Assembly (NCBI GenBank): GCA_964636885.1
Contig: CAZWVA010000010.1
Location: forward strand, 1-51,792
Reading direction: 5' to 3'
From: CAZWVA01 sp964636885
Lineage (GTDB): Bacteria > Desulfobacterota_D > UBA1144 > Nemesobacterales > CSP1-2
DNA length: 51,792 nt
Positions 39,844-48,521 of this stretch are shown here, one piece after another. Each line of letters begins with the position of its first letter. Position 1 is the stretch's first letter. A program made the translations under genes and the position numbers. The notes under the pieces are model-generated. The model was not told the origin of the DNA. It was given only the letters and a program-made list of their open reading frames with translations, and searched no databases.

Positions 39844-41094
39844 ATGCATTTTAACCGAGTCACCAAGGGCGCATTCAAACCCACGGTTCCAAGGGAGAAA
39901 ACCACTCGGAGATCACCCACACCCTGGCAAAGAAGGATCCGTGAAAACGTAAGAACGCTTCGCATAAACCGTCATGAAATCTCCGGTTCATTGGGGGATA
40001 TGGGAACCTTCATCCCGCTTCTCGTCGGAATGGTCTCCTTAAACGGTCTAAACATCGCAAGCGCCCTCTTCTTTGCAGGGGTCTTCAACATAGTAACGGG
40101 AATAACATTTGGAATCCCGATGGCCGTTCAGCCGATGAAGGCGATCGCTACCGTTGCGATAAATGAGGGGCTAACGGTAAACGAGATCCTCTCCGCCGGT
40201 ATAGCGACGGGGCTAATAATACTCCTCTTCGGGATAACTGGGATCATCGAGTTATTCAACCGGATAATCCCTCTAAGCGTTGTAAGGGGCCTACAGCTTG
40301 GAATAGGGCTTCAACTCCTGATAAAGGGATTCTCTATGGTTCTAGGCACTGGCCATCTCTTTGGATACGACAGTATATCCATGGGAATAGTCTCAGGGAT
40401 GGTTGTTTTACTCCTCTTTTTTAGTACCAGAATCCCCGGGGCACTCGTCGTATTTTCCCTCGGGCTTTTATCCCTCTTCTTAGAGTCACCAGAGTTGATT
40501 AGTGGTCTAAGGCTTGACCTCTACATACCACACCTCGTTAACCTGAGTTGGAATGACTTTATAAGTGGTAGCTTAAAGGCCGCAATCCCTCAGGTGCCTC
40601 TTACAACACTAAACTCCGTGATTGCGGTTTGTGCGCTCTCTTGGGATCTATTTCCAAAGAAGGGTGCTGGCACAAGAGGGGTTTCGATTAGCGTTGGGCT
40701 TATGAACCTCATAGGGTGCTGGTTCGGGGCAATGCCCATGTGTCATGGAGCGGGTGGGCTTGCGGGTCAGTATAGATTCGGGGCAAGAACCGGTGGGAGT
40801 GTGGTGTTTTTGGGAGTGGTAAAGATACTCCTTGGGCTTTTTCTCGGAGGAGCGGCCCTTTCGGTTCTCGCCTCTTATCCGAAGAGCGTCCTCGGTGTGC
40901 TCCTCGTCTTTTCAGGTATGGAACTTGCCATTGTTACAAGAGACATAAGGACCAAAACGGATTACTTTGTTATGATAATCACGACCTCCACTATAATCTC
41001 GGCCTCCTCAACGGCTATAGGCTTTGTTATAGGACTCGTCCTCTCTTACCTCTTCTACATTGGGTTATTTAGGGTCGAGAAGGCAGGGGACTAA
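39844..41094 (+). CDS. MOT1-family molybdate transporter
   Basis: A 416-aa inner-membrane protein with about ten helices. It holds the MOT1 signatures EISGSLGDMGTFIPLLVGMV, FGIPMAVQPMKAIATVAI and MPMCHGAGGLAGQYRFGARTGGS. The family (related to SulP) imports molybdate with high affinity. Paired with moaD directly upstream, it supplies metal for molybdenum enzymes. The unusual hydrophilic N-terminus (about 40 residues) may reflect a downstream true start. Confidence 0.9.
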   Translation: MHFNRVTKGAFKPTVPREKTTRRSPTPWQRRIRENVRTLRINRHEISGSLGDMGTFIPLLVGMVSLNGLNIASALFFAGVFNIVTGITFGIPMAVQPMKAIATVAINEGLTVNEILSAGIATGLIILLFGITGIIELFNRIIPLSVVRGLQLGIGLQLLIKGFSMVLGTGHLFGYDSISMGIVSGMVVLLLFFSTRIPGALVVFSLGLLSLFLESPELISGLRLDLYIPHLVNLSWNDFISGSLKAAIPQVPLTTLNSVIAVCALSWDLFPKKGAGTRGVSISVGLMNLIGCWFGAMPMCHGAGGLAGQYRFGARTGGSVVFLGVVKILLGLFLGGAALSVLASYPKSVLGVLLVFSGMELAIVTRDIRTKTDYFVMIITTSTIISASSTAIGFVIGLVLSYLFYIGLFRVEKAGD

Positions 41095-41283
41095 ACCCAA
41101 GACTGTGGAACACCCCATAAACCGTTCCCATTTAAGACGGAAACCAATAGCGATATTTGACCCAAGATAAACCCTATTTGGACGTTCTCAATATCTAAGC
41201 CCGTGCCGTATTCTAGGGCACCCCTATATGTAAGATTTCTAATTCTCTTGAAAATATTGGACCAGTGATTAATATAGGACTAA

Positions 41284-41300
41284 TGGCATGAAATTTGCAA
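41284..41300 (+). promoter_or_regulatory. Sigma-54 (-24/-12) promoter for the 72-aa orphan gene
   Basis: TGGCATGAAATTTGCAA is an almost exact RpoN consensus (TGGCAyG-N4-TTGCA), with GG and GC separated by 10 bases. The predicted transcript start is near 41310 and the gene begins at 41340 behind AGGAGG. Upstream, GGAAC and GTTCC arms (41107-41128, 12 bp apart) form a looser dyad about 190 bp before the start. Confidence 0.82.
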
Positions 41301-41339
41301 ATAATGCCGGTTAGAGCATTCGATTAGGAGGTAAATAAG

Positions 41340-41558
41340 ATGACGATAACAATAACCCCCTTCACAGTTGAACCAAACTGCGATTGCAAGGTGTCACCGG
41401 TTGGGTACGGAAAAGAAGAGCACTCGAAGAAGGGCCACGAGCCGATCACCTACTGGGGGATCTACGTGGACGACAAGTACGTATCCTATACATCGAGCAG
41501 AGAACTTGCCGAAAAGACGAAGACATGGATGGAAAAGTGGCTTAAGGGTAACGCATAA
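41340..41558 (+). CDS. Small protein of unknown function under sigma-54 control
   Basis: A 72-aa soluble protein with AGGAGG seven bases before the ATG. Two Cys (PNCDCKVS), a HSKKGH stretch and the segment ITYWGIYVDDKYVSYTSSRELAEKTKTWMEKWL suggest a compact alpha/beta domain, perhaps a dodecin- or DUF-sized fold. The family is not recognised. The clear -24/-12 promoter makes it a real, regulated gene. Nothing recognisable occupies the 288 bp after it except short dyads (arms CCTTGA/TCAAGG at 41796-41811). Confidence 0.72.
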   Translation: MTITITPFTVEPNCDCKVSPVGYGKEEHSKKGHEPITYWGIYVDDKYVSYTSSRELAEKTKTWMEKWLKGNA

Positions 41559-41846
41559 TAAGGACAAATATAGGGAGGTAGAATGCGGGTCTTTAAGAAA
41601 AAAAACCGGATTAGGAAAGCGCATCCCGGAATATCTGGTGAACCATCCCTTTCACTACGGTTTCCGGATTGCACCCTCCTAACGGACGTAAGAAAACAAG
41701 TACCATAAAAGTCACCCAACCTACCTAAGAGAAACTCCTCTCCTAGACCACAAAAACCAATAAACCACCGATTCAGTGGGTCCTTTACTTCAAAACCTTG
41801 AAAGATCAAGGAATTAAAATGTATTTTATTAACGAACCGTCTCTAG

Positions 41847-42683
41847 ATGAAACTGGGTGCACACGTCTCTATCGCCGGGGGAATCGACAAGGCACCATCC
41901 CGTGCCTATGAGATCGGGTGTGAGTGTTTTCAGATCTTTACCAGGTCTCCCCACGGAGGGGCTCCATCCAAACTGGATAGGAAGACGGTTGAAGCGTTCC
42001 TCAGGGAATGTTCAAGATTGGGCTTTCCCGACTACTATGTTCACACCCCTTATTTTATCAATCTGGCCTCGGAAGAAAGAGAAATAAGGTCCTCCTCCGT
42101 CTCAACGATTAGAGAAGAGATACAAAGAGGGGACATTATAGGGGCCAGATTCGTCGTAACCCACATTGGAAGCGCAAGGGCCTTTGGAAGAGACAGTGGA
42201 ATCAGTAGGGCGATCGAAGGGATTAGAAGGATCCTAGATAGGGCCGATCACAGAACCAAACTCCTCCTGGAAAACTCTGCGGGGCAGGGAGCGCTGATTG
42301 GAGGTACATTCGAAGAACTCGCCCGGATCCTCGAAGGGGTAGGACATCCCGATTTGGGGGTCTGTCTTGATACGGCACACCTCTTTGCCTCTGGATACGA
42401 CATTAGAACAAGGGAAGCCGTTAAGAGAACGCTCAAGGGGTTTTCTTCCATAGTGGGTTTAGATAAACTAAAGCTCCTACACGGGAACGACTCCAAGGCC
42501 GGACTCGGAGAAAGAAGGGACAGGCATGAGCATATAGGGAAGGGAAAGATAGGACTCGAGGGTTTTGCGACGATTTTAAACGACCCTCATCTTAAGGGAA
42601 TAGACCTAGTGATCGAAACGCCGCTTAAAAGGGTGGAGGACGATATTGAGAATCTGAGGAAGCTGAGAAAACTAAGGATATAA
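41847..42683 (+). CDS. nfo: Endonuclease IV (AP endonuclease)
   Basis: A 278-aa cytoplasmic TIM-barrel enzyme that cleaves DNA 5' of abasic sites using three metal ions. Motifs are KLGAHVSIAGGIDKAPSRA at the N-terminus, YYVHTPYFINLAS, RFVVTHIGSA, LLLENSAGQG, DLGVCLDTAHLFASGYD, HGNDSKAGLGERRDRHEHIGKGKIG and VIETP. The metal-binding His, Glu and Asp are all in place. The length is normal. Confidence 0.97.
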   Translation: MKLGAHVSIAGGIDKAPSRAYEIGCECFQIFTRSPHGGAPSKLDRKTVEAFLRECSRLGFPDYYVHTPYFINLASEEREIRSSSVSTIREEIQRGDIIGARFVVTHIGSARAFGRDSGISRAIEGIRRILDRADHRTKLLLENSAGQGALIGGTFEELARILEGVGHPDLGVCLDTAHLFASGYDIRTREAVKRTLKGFSSIVGLDKLKLLHGNDSKAGLGERRDRHEHIGKGKIGLEGFATILNDPHLKGIDLVIETPLKRVEDDIENLRKLRKLRI

Positions 42684-42693
42684 GGGGCTTACG

Positions 42694-43089
42694 ATGAAGG
42701 CAATACCGGTAATCTCTTTGGTGATCGCGGTCATCGCCCTAGTTGCCGGAGGCTATAAGATCAACCAACTACAGAAGGAACAAAGGCAAATGGCAGAGGA
42801 CATACTGAAACTCAAGCAGGAGATGGCAAGGTCTTGGCAAGAAACCAAGGCCTCTGAGAAGCCTGAATGGCCCAAATACCATGCGGCAACCGGGGTACTT
42901 AAACTCATAACAGGGAGCCGCATTATCATAGACCAGGACGAGATGCCCGGATTTATGGCGGCGATGATAATGAGCTACGAGGTAGAAAACCCGGAACAGC
43001 TCAAGGGTCTTAAGGAAGGAGACAGGGTAAAGCTCAGGCTCAAAGAAACGGAAACCAATCTCACGGTCTCGGAGATCGAGAAGCAGTAA
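42694..43089 (+). CDS. Membrane-anchored CusF-like copper-binding domain protein
   Basis: A 131-aa protein with an N-terminal signal anchor (IPVISLVIAVIALVAGGYKI), a short coiled segment (QLQKEQRQMAEDILKLKQEM), and a small beta-barrel (about 68-131). The barrel reads ATGVLKLITGSRIIIDQDEMPGFMAAMIMSYEVENPEQLKGLKEGDRVKLRL. It matches the CusF-like periplasmic copper-binding domain (MPxFMxAMxM supplies Met ligands). It sits 10 bp after nfo on the same strand but is unrelated in pathway. Copper binding is inferred from the motif. Confidence 0.75.
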   Translation: MKAIPVISLVIAVIALVAGGYKINQLQKEQRQMAEDILKLKQEMARSWQETKASEKPEWPKYHAATGVLKLITGSRIIIDQDEMPGFMAAMIMSYEVENPEQLKGLKEGDRVKLRLKETETNLTVSEIEKQ

Positions 43090-43147
43090 CGGATCCTTAA
43101 GTGCCAACCCAAAAGGCAATAAGGCTAAGAATTTTTAAGATGACCTG

Positions 43148-43176
43148 TTGACAAATTCCATTATTTAGTTTAAAAA
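43148..43176 (+). promoter_or_regulatory. Candidate sigma-70 promoter for arginine decarboxylase
   Basis: TTGACA (43148-43153), a 17-bp spacer, then TAAAAA (43171-43176). The start codon is 26 bases beyond. The same form (TTGACT-N17-TAAAAA) precedes the decahaem cytochrome gene. Confidence 0.5.
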
Positions 43177-43202
43177 AATGGGTTTAAACGGAGGTCAAAG
43201 AC

Positions 43203-43748
43203 TTGTTTGTACCGAGATACGCTTTTGTAACAAAGGGAGTAGGAAAGCACAAGGAGAAGCTCACTAGCTTCGAGATGGCCCTTCGCGATGCAAAGATCGC
43301 GGAATTCAATCTGGTTAGGGTATCCAGTATATTCCCCCCAAACTGCAAGCTCATATCACAGAGCACAGGGCTTAAACGCCTTAAACCCGGTCAGGTCGTT
43401 TATGTCGTGATGAGCGAGAACGCAACCCAGGAGCCACATCGTCTAATCGCCGCTTCGGTCGGCATGGCGATTCCCAAGAAATCCAACTACTACGGGTATC
43501 TCTCAGAACACCACAGCTTCGGTCAAACCGACAGCGTCGCCGGAGACTATGCGGAGGATTTGGCCGCATACATGCTCGCCACTATCCTCGGAGCCCCATT
43601 CGATCCGGATAAAAGCTACGACGAGCAAAAAGACATATGGAAGATAAGCGGACACACAGTAAAAACCAGGAACGTCACCCAGTCTGCCGTCGGGGATAAG
43701 AACGGTTTATGGTCTACTGTGATTGCCGCCGTCGTATTCGTTCCCTAG
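43203..43748 (+). CDS. Pyruvoyl-dependent arginine decarboxylase
   Basis: A 181-aa proenzyme from a TTG start (GGAGG eight bases upstream). It self-cleaves at a Ser-Ser bond to form the pyruvoyl cofactor; the site is NLVRVSSIFPPNC (about residues 38-50). Agmatine produced from arginine feeds polyamine synthesis or acid resistance. Conserved family parts are GQVVYVVMSENAT, LIAASVGMAIP and YGYLSEHHSFGQTDSVAGDYAEDLAAYMLATILG. The enzyme is typical of archaea and scattered bacteria. Confidence 0.94.
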   Translation: MFVPRYAFVTKGVGKHKEKLTSFEMALRDAKIAEFNLVRVSSIFPPNCKLISQSTGLKRLKPGQVVYVVMSENATQEPHRLIAASVGMAIPKKSNYYGYLSEHHSFGQTDSVAGDYAEDLAAYMLATILGAPFDPDKSYDEQKDIWKISGHTVKTRNVTQSAVGDKNGLWSTVIAAVVFVP

Positions 43749-43784
43749 GAAATAAAGAGACAACATCACCCGCACCCTTCGCTC

Positions 43785-45440
43785 TTAGCCCTTTAGCATC
43801 TCACGGGCGGCCTCCAGGGTTTTTTCTGTGATCTTCAGTCCGCCGAGCATACGGGCCAGTTCTTGAACCCTTTCCTCGCCTTCTATCTCCCTCACCTGGA
43901 CGGTGGTTTTACCGTCCTTGAAAGTCTTTGTAACGGTAAAATGCGTATCAGCGAATTTTGCAACCTGCGGTAGATGCGTTATACAGATAACCTGATACCT
44001 CTTTGAAAGGTTCTTGATCTTTCTTCCAACCGCCTCGGCGACCGCCCCACCGATTCCAGAATCCGCCTCGTCGAATATCAAAACAGATCCCCCCTCCACC
44101 CTTGCCAGGATCTCCTTTAGAACGAGCATTATCCGGGAGAGTTCCCCGCCTGATGCAACCCTAGCAAGTGGTTTTGGGTTCTCGTCCGGGTTCGCGCTAA
44201 AGAGAAAAGAGACCCTATCGTACCCGCTTGGGGAGAGATCCCTTCTAGAGATATCCACAACGAACCTCCCGCTTTTTATGCCTACCTTTGCGATCTCGCT
44301 CTCAACCGCAAGTACCAGTTTCTCAGAAACCTCCCGTCTTTTTTTCGAGAGCCACTGGGCCCTCCTTATGGTCTCCGATTCCAATTCCTTAACCTGAGTT
44401 ACTAGATCCTCTACCCTTTCTTCATAGTTCGATATATCCACCAACTCCCGCCCCATACCCCTTCTTCTTTCAAGGATCTCCGATATACTCCCTCCATACT
44501 TCTTCTTAAGCCTTCTTATCTCCTGGAGCCTGGTCTCTATGTGGTTTAGCCTCTCGGGATCAAAACGTATATCCGATGCATAGTCCCTTAGGATAAAAGC
44601 GGCGTCTTGAATCTCGACTATCGCCTTCTCTATGGATTTCGCCGTCTCGGTAAGGGCCGCATCTATCCCTATCGCCTCGTCAATCATGCCGCTTGCCCTT
44701 TTAAGCGTATCAAAAACCGATTTCTCGCCCTCGTATAGAGCCTCGTAGACCTCCCGCGCTATGGAATAGAGTCTCTCCGCATTTGCGAGTTTCCTTCTTT
44801 CCACTTCAAGCGTCTCGTCCTCACCCAATTGAAGCCCCGCCGCGTCTATTTCGGCGCACTGGAATCTCAAGAAATCCTCCCTCTCAATCCTGGATCTTCG
44901 ATTCCTTTCGTGTTCTTCTAGTTCCTTCTTAACCGTGTTGTACCTCTGATAGAGCTCGGCAAACTCCTGGACAGATCCCTTTAGTCCGCCAAACTCATCG
45001 AGCAACTGTAGGTGCTTATCCTCCTTTAGAAGGGTCTGGTGTTCGTGCTGACTAAAAACATCTATAAGCCCATTCGTAATCTGTTCGAGTATAGGGAATG
45101 TGGCCATACTCCCTCCTATAAACACGCGCCCCCTTCCCCTACGGGAGATAACACGCCTTATTAAAAGCTCGTCGCCTTCGATTTCGAAACCGAAAGAACG
45201 GAGCCTGTCCTTTAAGACACTGTTTTCCCCTATATCGAATAGGGCCTCTATCTGTGACTCTTCCTTACCGGACTTTATAAGGTCGGCCGATACCCTATCG
45301 CCGAGTATTATGTTTATAGCATCGACTATAATGGACTTACCAGCCCCGGTCTCCCCCGTGAGTATATTAAGGCCCTCTCTGAAGTCTATGGAAAGGTCGT
45401 CTATAATAGCGAAGTTTTTTAGGTTTAGTCCAAGAAGCAT
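43785..45440 (-). CDS. recN: DNA repair ATPase RecN
   Basis: A 551-aa SMC-like protein that tethers DNA ends in double-strand break repair. Walker A is GETGAGKSIIVDAI near residue 31, a long coiled-coil middle follows (about 170-370), and the C-terminal signature ASGGELSRIMLVLK and Walker B VLIFDEADSGIGG. The H-loop follows as CITHLPQVAKFAD. The length is normal. It lies 15 bp after the sigma factor gene on the same strand. Confidence 0.97.
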   Translation of the reverse strand: MLLGLNLKNFAIIDDLSIDFREGLNILTGETGAGKSIIVDAINIILGDRVSADLIKSGKEESQIEALFDIGENSVLKDRLRSFGFEIEGDELLIRRVISRRGRGRVFIGGSMATFPILEQITNGLIDVFSQHEHQTLLKEDKHLQLLDEFGGLKGSVQEFAELYQRYNTVKKELEEHERNRRSRIEREDFLRFQCAEIDAAGLQLGEDETLEVERRKLANAERLYSIAREVYEALYEGEKSVFDTLKRASGMIDEAIGIDAALTETAKSIEKAIVEIQDAAFILRDYASDIRFDPERLNHIETRLQEIRRLKKKYGGSISEILERRRGMGRELVDISNYEERVEDLVTQVKELESETIRRAQWLSKKRREVSEKLVLAVESEIAKVGIKSGRFVVDISRRDLSPSGYDRVSFLFSANPDENPKPLARVASGGELSRIMLVLKEILARVEGGSVLIFDEADSGIGGAVAEAVGRKIKNLSKRYQVICITHLPQVAKFADTHFTVTKTFKDGKTTVQVREIEGEERVQELARMLGGLKITEKTLEAAREMLKG

Positions 45441-45455
45441 TCACCCTAATGAACG

Positions 45456-46802
45456 CTATTCGAGGAAGCTCTTCAGCATCCCCCCGATATCCGAATCCTC
45501 CAGCTTCTCGAGCGCCCTTTTTTCTATCTGTCTTATGCGCTCGCGTGTGAGGTTAAAATACCTTCCTATCTCATCCAAGGTGTATGTGGTTTCATAACCT
45601 ATTCCAAACCTCATCTTAAGTATCTGCTCCTCCCTGGAGGTAAGGTTTGAGAGGGCGTCCTTTATCTTCCCAGTGAGCATCGCCTTTGCAACAGCCGAAT
45701 CGGGTGTAAGGGCGGTTTCATCCGGGATAAACTCTAGAAGCGTGGTCTTCTCTCCATCGACTATGGGGGAGTCTAGATGGAAGACGTCCTTTGTCGCATC
45801 GAGTACCCTCTTTACCCCCTCTATGGATATTCCGGACTTCTGTGAGATCTCTTCGGGAAGCGGTTTTCTCCCCTTTTCCTTATGGAGCATGGAGCTTATT
45901 CTATGGACCTTACTCGCCTGCTCAAGCACATAAACGGGTACCCTTATCGTCCTTGTCTGATCGAGGAGCGACCTCGATATGGCCTGATGTATCCACCAAG
46001 AGGCATACGTCGAGAATTTATACCCCTTTGTATGGTCGAACCTCTCTACCGCCCTCATCAGGCCGACGTTGCCCTCCTGAATAAGGTCGGGAAGAGGGAG
46101 TCCTCTTCCCATGTACCTCTTTGCAATGCTTACGACGAGCCTCAGATTCGCCTTGACAAACCTCTCCTTAAACCTCTTTGCCCTGTTAATATAGGCCCTT
46201 GTAAGCACGCTAAACCTTCTCACATCATAGGATGTAACCCCGTTTCTGAGATTCGTCCCTTTCGACGTCCCCTTTCTAAGCAACCTCAGTCTGTTTTCTA
46301 TCGTCTTTTTCGGAATCCCCTCTATCTCGGCTATCGTATCATCCAAGCAATCGCCTAGCTTCTTATCGAATATGCGTTCGAGTATCCTCTTTACCTCCTT
46401 CGCCTTTGCCTCACACCTCTTGATCTTTGCGGACACCTCAACCTCCTCCCTAGCCGTAAGGAGGGGCTCGTTTCCCATCTCTCTAAAATAGACCTGGAGA
46501 AGCCTAAACTCATCGTCAGGCGTCCACTGTTTTTCCTTATCCTCAACGAGATCGTTTCTAGGGGAATCAACCTGGAGTTCGAATTCGGTATCGGCTATCT
46601 CGGATATGATCTTTTCTTCAATGTCAATGGGTATAAAGATATCCTCCCCGTTCATCTCCTCGGCCCGATCGATAGGGTATTTTTTATAAGAAGGGGTTTT
46701 TTCGGACTCGTTATTCGACTTCGTAGTGCCCTTTGACCTTACATCGGCCATTCGCCTTGAGACATGAAGGGGGGGTTTTGTCTCTAATCTTCCCTGCTTC
46801 AC
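45456..46802 (-). CDS. Sigma-70 family RNA polymerase sigma factor (RpoD/RpoS-like, no region 1.1)
   Basis: A 448-aa protein. Region 1.2 is about 94-125 (FRLLQVYFREMGNEPLLTAREE), and a variable insert of about 70 residues follows. Region 2 is about 200-275 (ANLRLVVSIAKRYMGRGLPLPDLIQEGNVGLMRAVERFD, YASWWIHQAISRSLLDQTRTIRVP). Region 3 follows, and region 4 is near the C-terminus (LTSREEQILKMRFGIG, TLDEIGRYFNLTRERIRQIEKRALEKL). The acidic N-terminus is not a classical region 1.1, so it is either a short primary factor or a group 2 (RpoS-like) factor. A decayed relative lies at 29077-29380. Confidence 0.93.
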   Translation of the reverse strand: MKQGRLETKPPLHVSRRMADVRSKGTTKSNNESEKTPSYKKYPIDRAEEMNGEDIFIPIDIEEKIISEIADTEFELQVDSPRNDLVEDKEKQWTPDDEFRLLQVYFREMGNEPLLTAREEVEVSAKIKRCEAKAKEVKRILERIFDKKLGDCLDDTIAEIEGIPKKTIENRLRLLRKGTSKGTNLRNGVTSYDVRRFSVLTRAYINRAKRFKERFVKANLRLVVSIAKRYMGRGLPLPDLIQEGNVGLMRAVERFDHTKGYKFSTYASWWIHQAISRSLLDQTRTIRVPVYVLEQASKVHRISSMLHKEKGRKPLPEEISQKSGISIEGVKRVLDATKDVFHLDSPIVDGEKTTLLEFIPDETALTPDSAVAKAMLTGKIKDALSNLTSREEQILKMRFGIGYETTYTLDEIGRYFNLTRERIRQIEKRALEKLEDSDIGGMLKSFLE

Positions 46803-46822
46803 TCACACTCCTCCTAAACGAT

Positions 46823-48115
46823 TTAGGTTCTTATCTGACCGTCGCCATAGATGATGAACTTTGTGGTCGTAAGTTCCTCTACACCCATAGGACCAAAGGC
46901 GTGGAGTTTTGAAGTGCTTATGCCTATTTCAGCCCCCAATCCCAGTTCAAAGCCGTCGCTAAACCTTGTGGACGCATTTACCAAAACCGTCGAGGAATTT
47001 ACACCGCTTAGGAAACGCTGTGCGTTCCTATAGTCCCTAGTGATTATGGCCTCCGTGTGCATCGAGCCGTATTTCTCTATGTGGGATATGGCCTCATCCA
47101 GGTCCCTTACAACCTTCACACTGAGAATGAGGTCTAGGTATTCCGTATACCAATCGTCTTCAGTAGCCTCCTTTACGTGAGGGACGATCTCCCTTGTGCG
47201 CCTACAACCACGAATCTCAACCCCACTATCCTCGAGCTTTTTAACGATCTTAGGCAAGAAACCCTCTGCAATGGCCTCATGAACGAGAAGGGTTTCCATC
47301 GCATTACATACCCCCGGTCGCTGTACCTTGGCATTTATACATATATTCTCTGCCATCTGATCATCGGCGCTTTCATCTACGAATATATGGCAGACCCCTT
47401 TATAGTGCTTAAGTACAGGAACCCTAGAATTCTCCGAAACAAACCTTATGAGCCCTTCCCCTCCCCTCGGAATAACGAGGTCTATATAGTCCTCTAGCTT
47501 TAACATCTCAAGAACCACCGCCCTATCGACGACCGGAACCACCTGTATGGCATCCTCTGGAAGCCCGTTTTTCTTTAATGCGTCCCTTAAGACCGCACCT
47601 ATCGCCATATTCGACCTTATGGATTCCGACCCTCCCCTCAGGATCACAGAATTTCCAGCCTTTATACACAGCCCAGAGGCGTCGGCGGTCACGTTGGGTC
47701 TCGCTTCATAGATTATCCCAATTACCCCAAGGGGGATCCTCATCTTTCCTACTAAAAGCCCGTTTGGCCTCCTCCACATCCTTACCACCTCACCAACCGG
47801 GTCTCCGAGAGCGGCTATCTCCCTCAACCCCTCGGCCATCGCCTTTATACGTGAAGGGGTAAGAGACAGACGATCGATAAAGGCCTGAGAAAAGCCCTTA
47901 CCCTTTGCATCCTCAATGTCTCTCCTGTTTTCCTCGGCTATGAATCCAGATTCGGCGACTATCCCCTCGGACATCGACAAGAGGGCCTGGTTTTTGGGCT
48001 TGGATGGAACCCTTGCCAGTATCCTGGATGCTTCCTTGGCCTTTTTAGCTATATCGATTGCCAACCCGGCAAGCTTCGCATTTTCAGACAGGGTATCGAT
48101 TCTCGTTATAGACAT
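46823..48115 (-). CDS. proA: Glutamate-5-semialdehyde dehydrogenase (gamma-glutamyl phosphate reductase)
   Basis: A 430-aa cytoplasmic enzyme of proline synthesis, NADPH-dependent reduction of gamma-glutamyl phosphate. The catalytic Cys is in RPGVCNAMETLLVHE. Other family parts are PLGVIGIIYEARPNVTADASGLCIKAGNSVILRGGSE, IPRGGEGLIRFV, KHYKGVCHIFVD, and the closing RFSDGFELGLGAEIGISTSKLHAFGPMGVEELTTTKF. The partner proB is not in the window. Confidence 0.97.
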   Translation of the reverse strand: MSITRIDTLSENAKLAGLAIDIAKKAKEASRILARVPSKPKNQALLSMSEGIVAESGFIAEENRRDIEDAKGKGFSQAFIDRLSLTPSRIKAMAEGLREIAALGDPVGEVVRMWRRPNGLLVGKMRIPLGVIGIIYEARPNVTADASGLCIKAGNSVILRGGSESIRSNMAIGAVLRDALKKNGLPEDAIQVVPVVDRAVVLEMLKLEDYIDLVIPRGGEGLIRFVSENSRVPVLKHYKGVCHIFVDESADDQMAENICINAKVQRPGVCNAMETLLVHEAIAEGFLPKIVKKLEDSGVEIRGCRRTREIVPHVKEATEDDWYTEYLDLILSVKVVRDLDEAISHIEKYGSMHTEAIITRDYRNAQRFLSGVNSSTVLVNASTRFSDGFELGLGAEIGISTSKLHAFGPMGVEELTTTKFIIYGDGQIRT

Positions 48116-48219
48116 TTATATTAAAATCATTATTGCTATCAAACTAAGATAATAATATATCTAGAAACGAATTGTCAAGCGAAATTTTTTCTCGAATACC
48201 GATCTCATACGGAATCCCA

Positions 48220-48250
48220 TGTGTGCAATTTTACACAGTGCAAATTGTGT
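48220..48250. promoter_or_regulatory. Alternating TGTGT-N8-ACACA-N8-TGTGT array (candidate enhancer)
   Basis: TGTGT (48220-48224), ACACA (48233-48237) and TGTGT (48246-48250) are separated by exactly 8 bp each, forming two nested dyads. They stand at about -122 to -152 from the sigma-54 transcript start predicted for the glycosyltransferase gene. The spacing suits one activator hexamer or dimer pair, but the sequence differs from the GAAC-N5-GTTC boxes, so another activator is likely. Confidence 0.5.
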
Positions 48251-48346
48251 GTTATTCCACATAGAACCGATATACAGCCTTCCCGTCTTCATTTCCCGAT
48301 TTTGTAACTTTTGGTCAACACTAACTATTTGAATTAACCGCCCTTC

Positions 48347-48363
48347 TGGCATGCACCTTGCAT
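48347..48363 (+). promoter_or_regulatory. Sigma-54 (-24/-12) promoter for the glycosyltransferase gene
   Basis: TGGCATGCACCTTGCAT is an excellent RpoN match, with GG and GC separated by 10 bases and TTGCA intact. The predicted transcript start is near 48372, giving a leader of about 150 nt before the ATG at 48522. Apart from this and the array at 48220, the 406-bp stretch 48116-48521 shows nothing recognised. Confidence 0.82.
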
Positions 48364-48521
48364 CTTCTGGTAACCCCTAATAAAAGAGAGATGAGGAAGT
48401 CATCTTTAGAACGATCAAGGATGGGAAGAGAATCCCATATACGGATGAACAGGGGATCCGAAAAAGGAAGCCTTTCTACTTTCGGCTATAAATTCACCCA
48501 TTTCTGGAGGTAATACACTAG

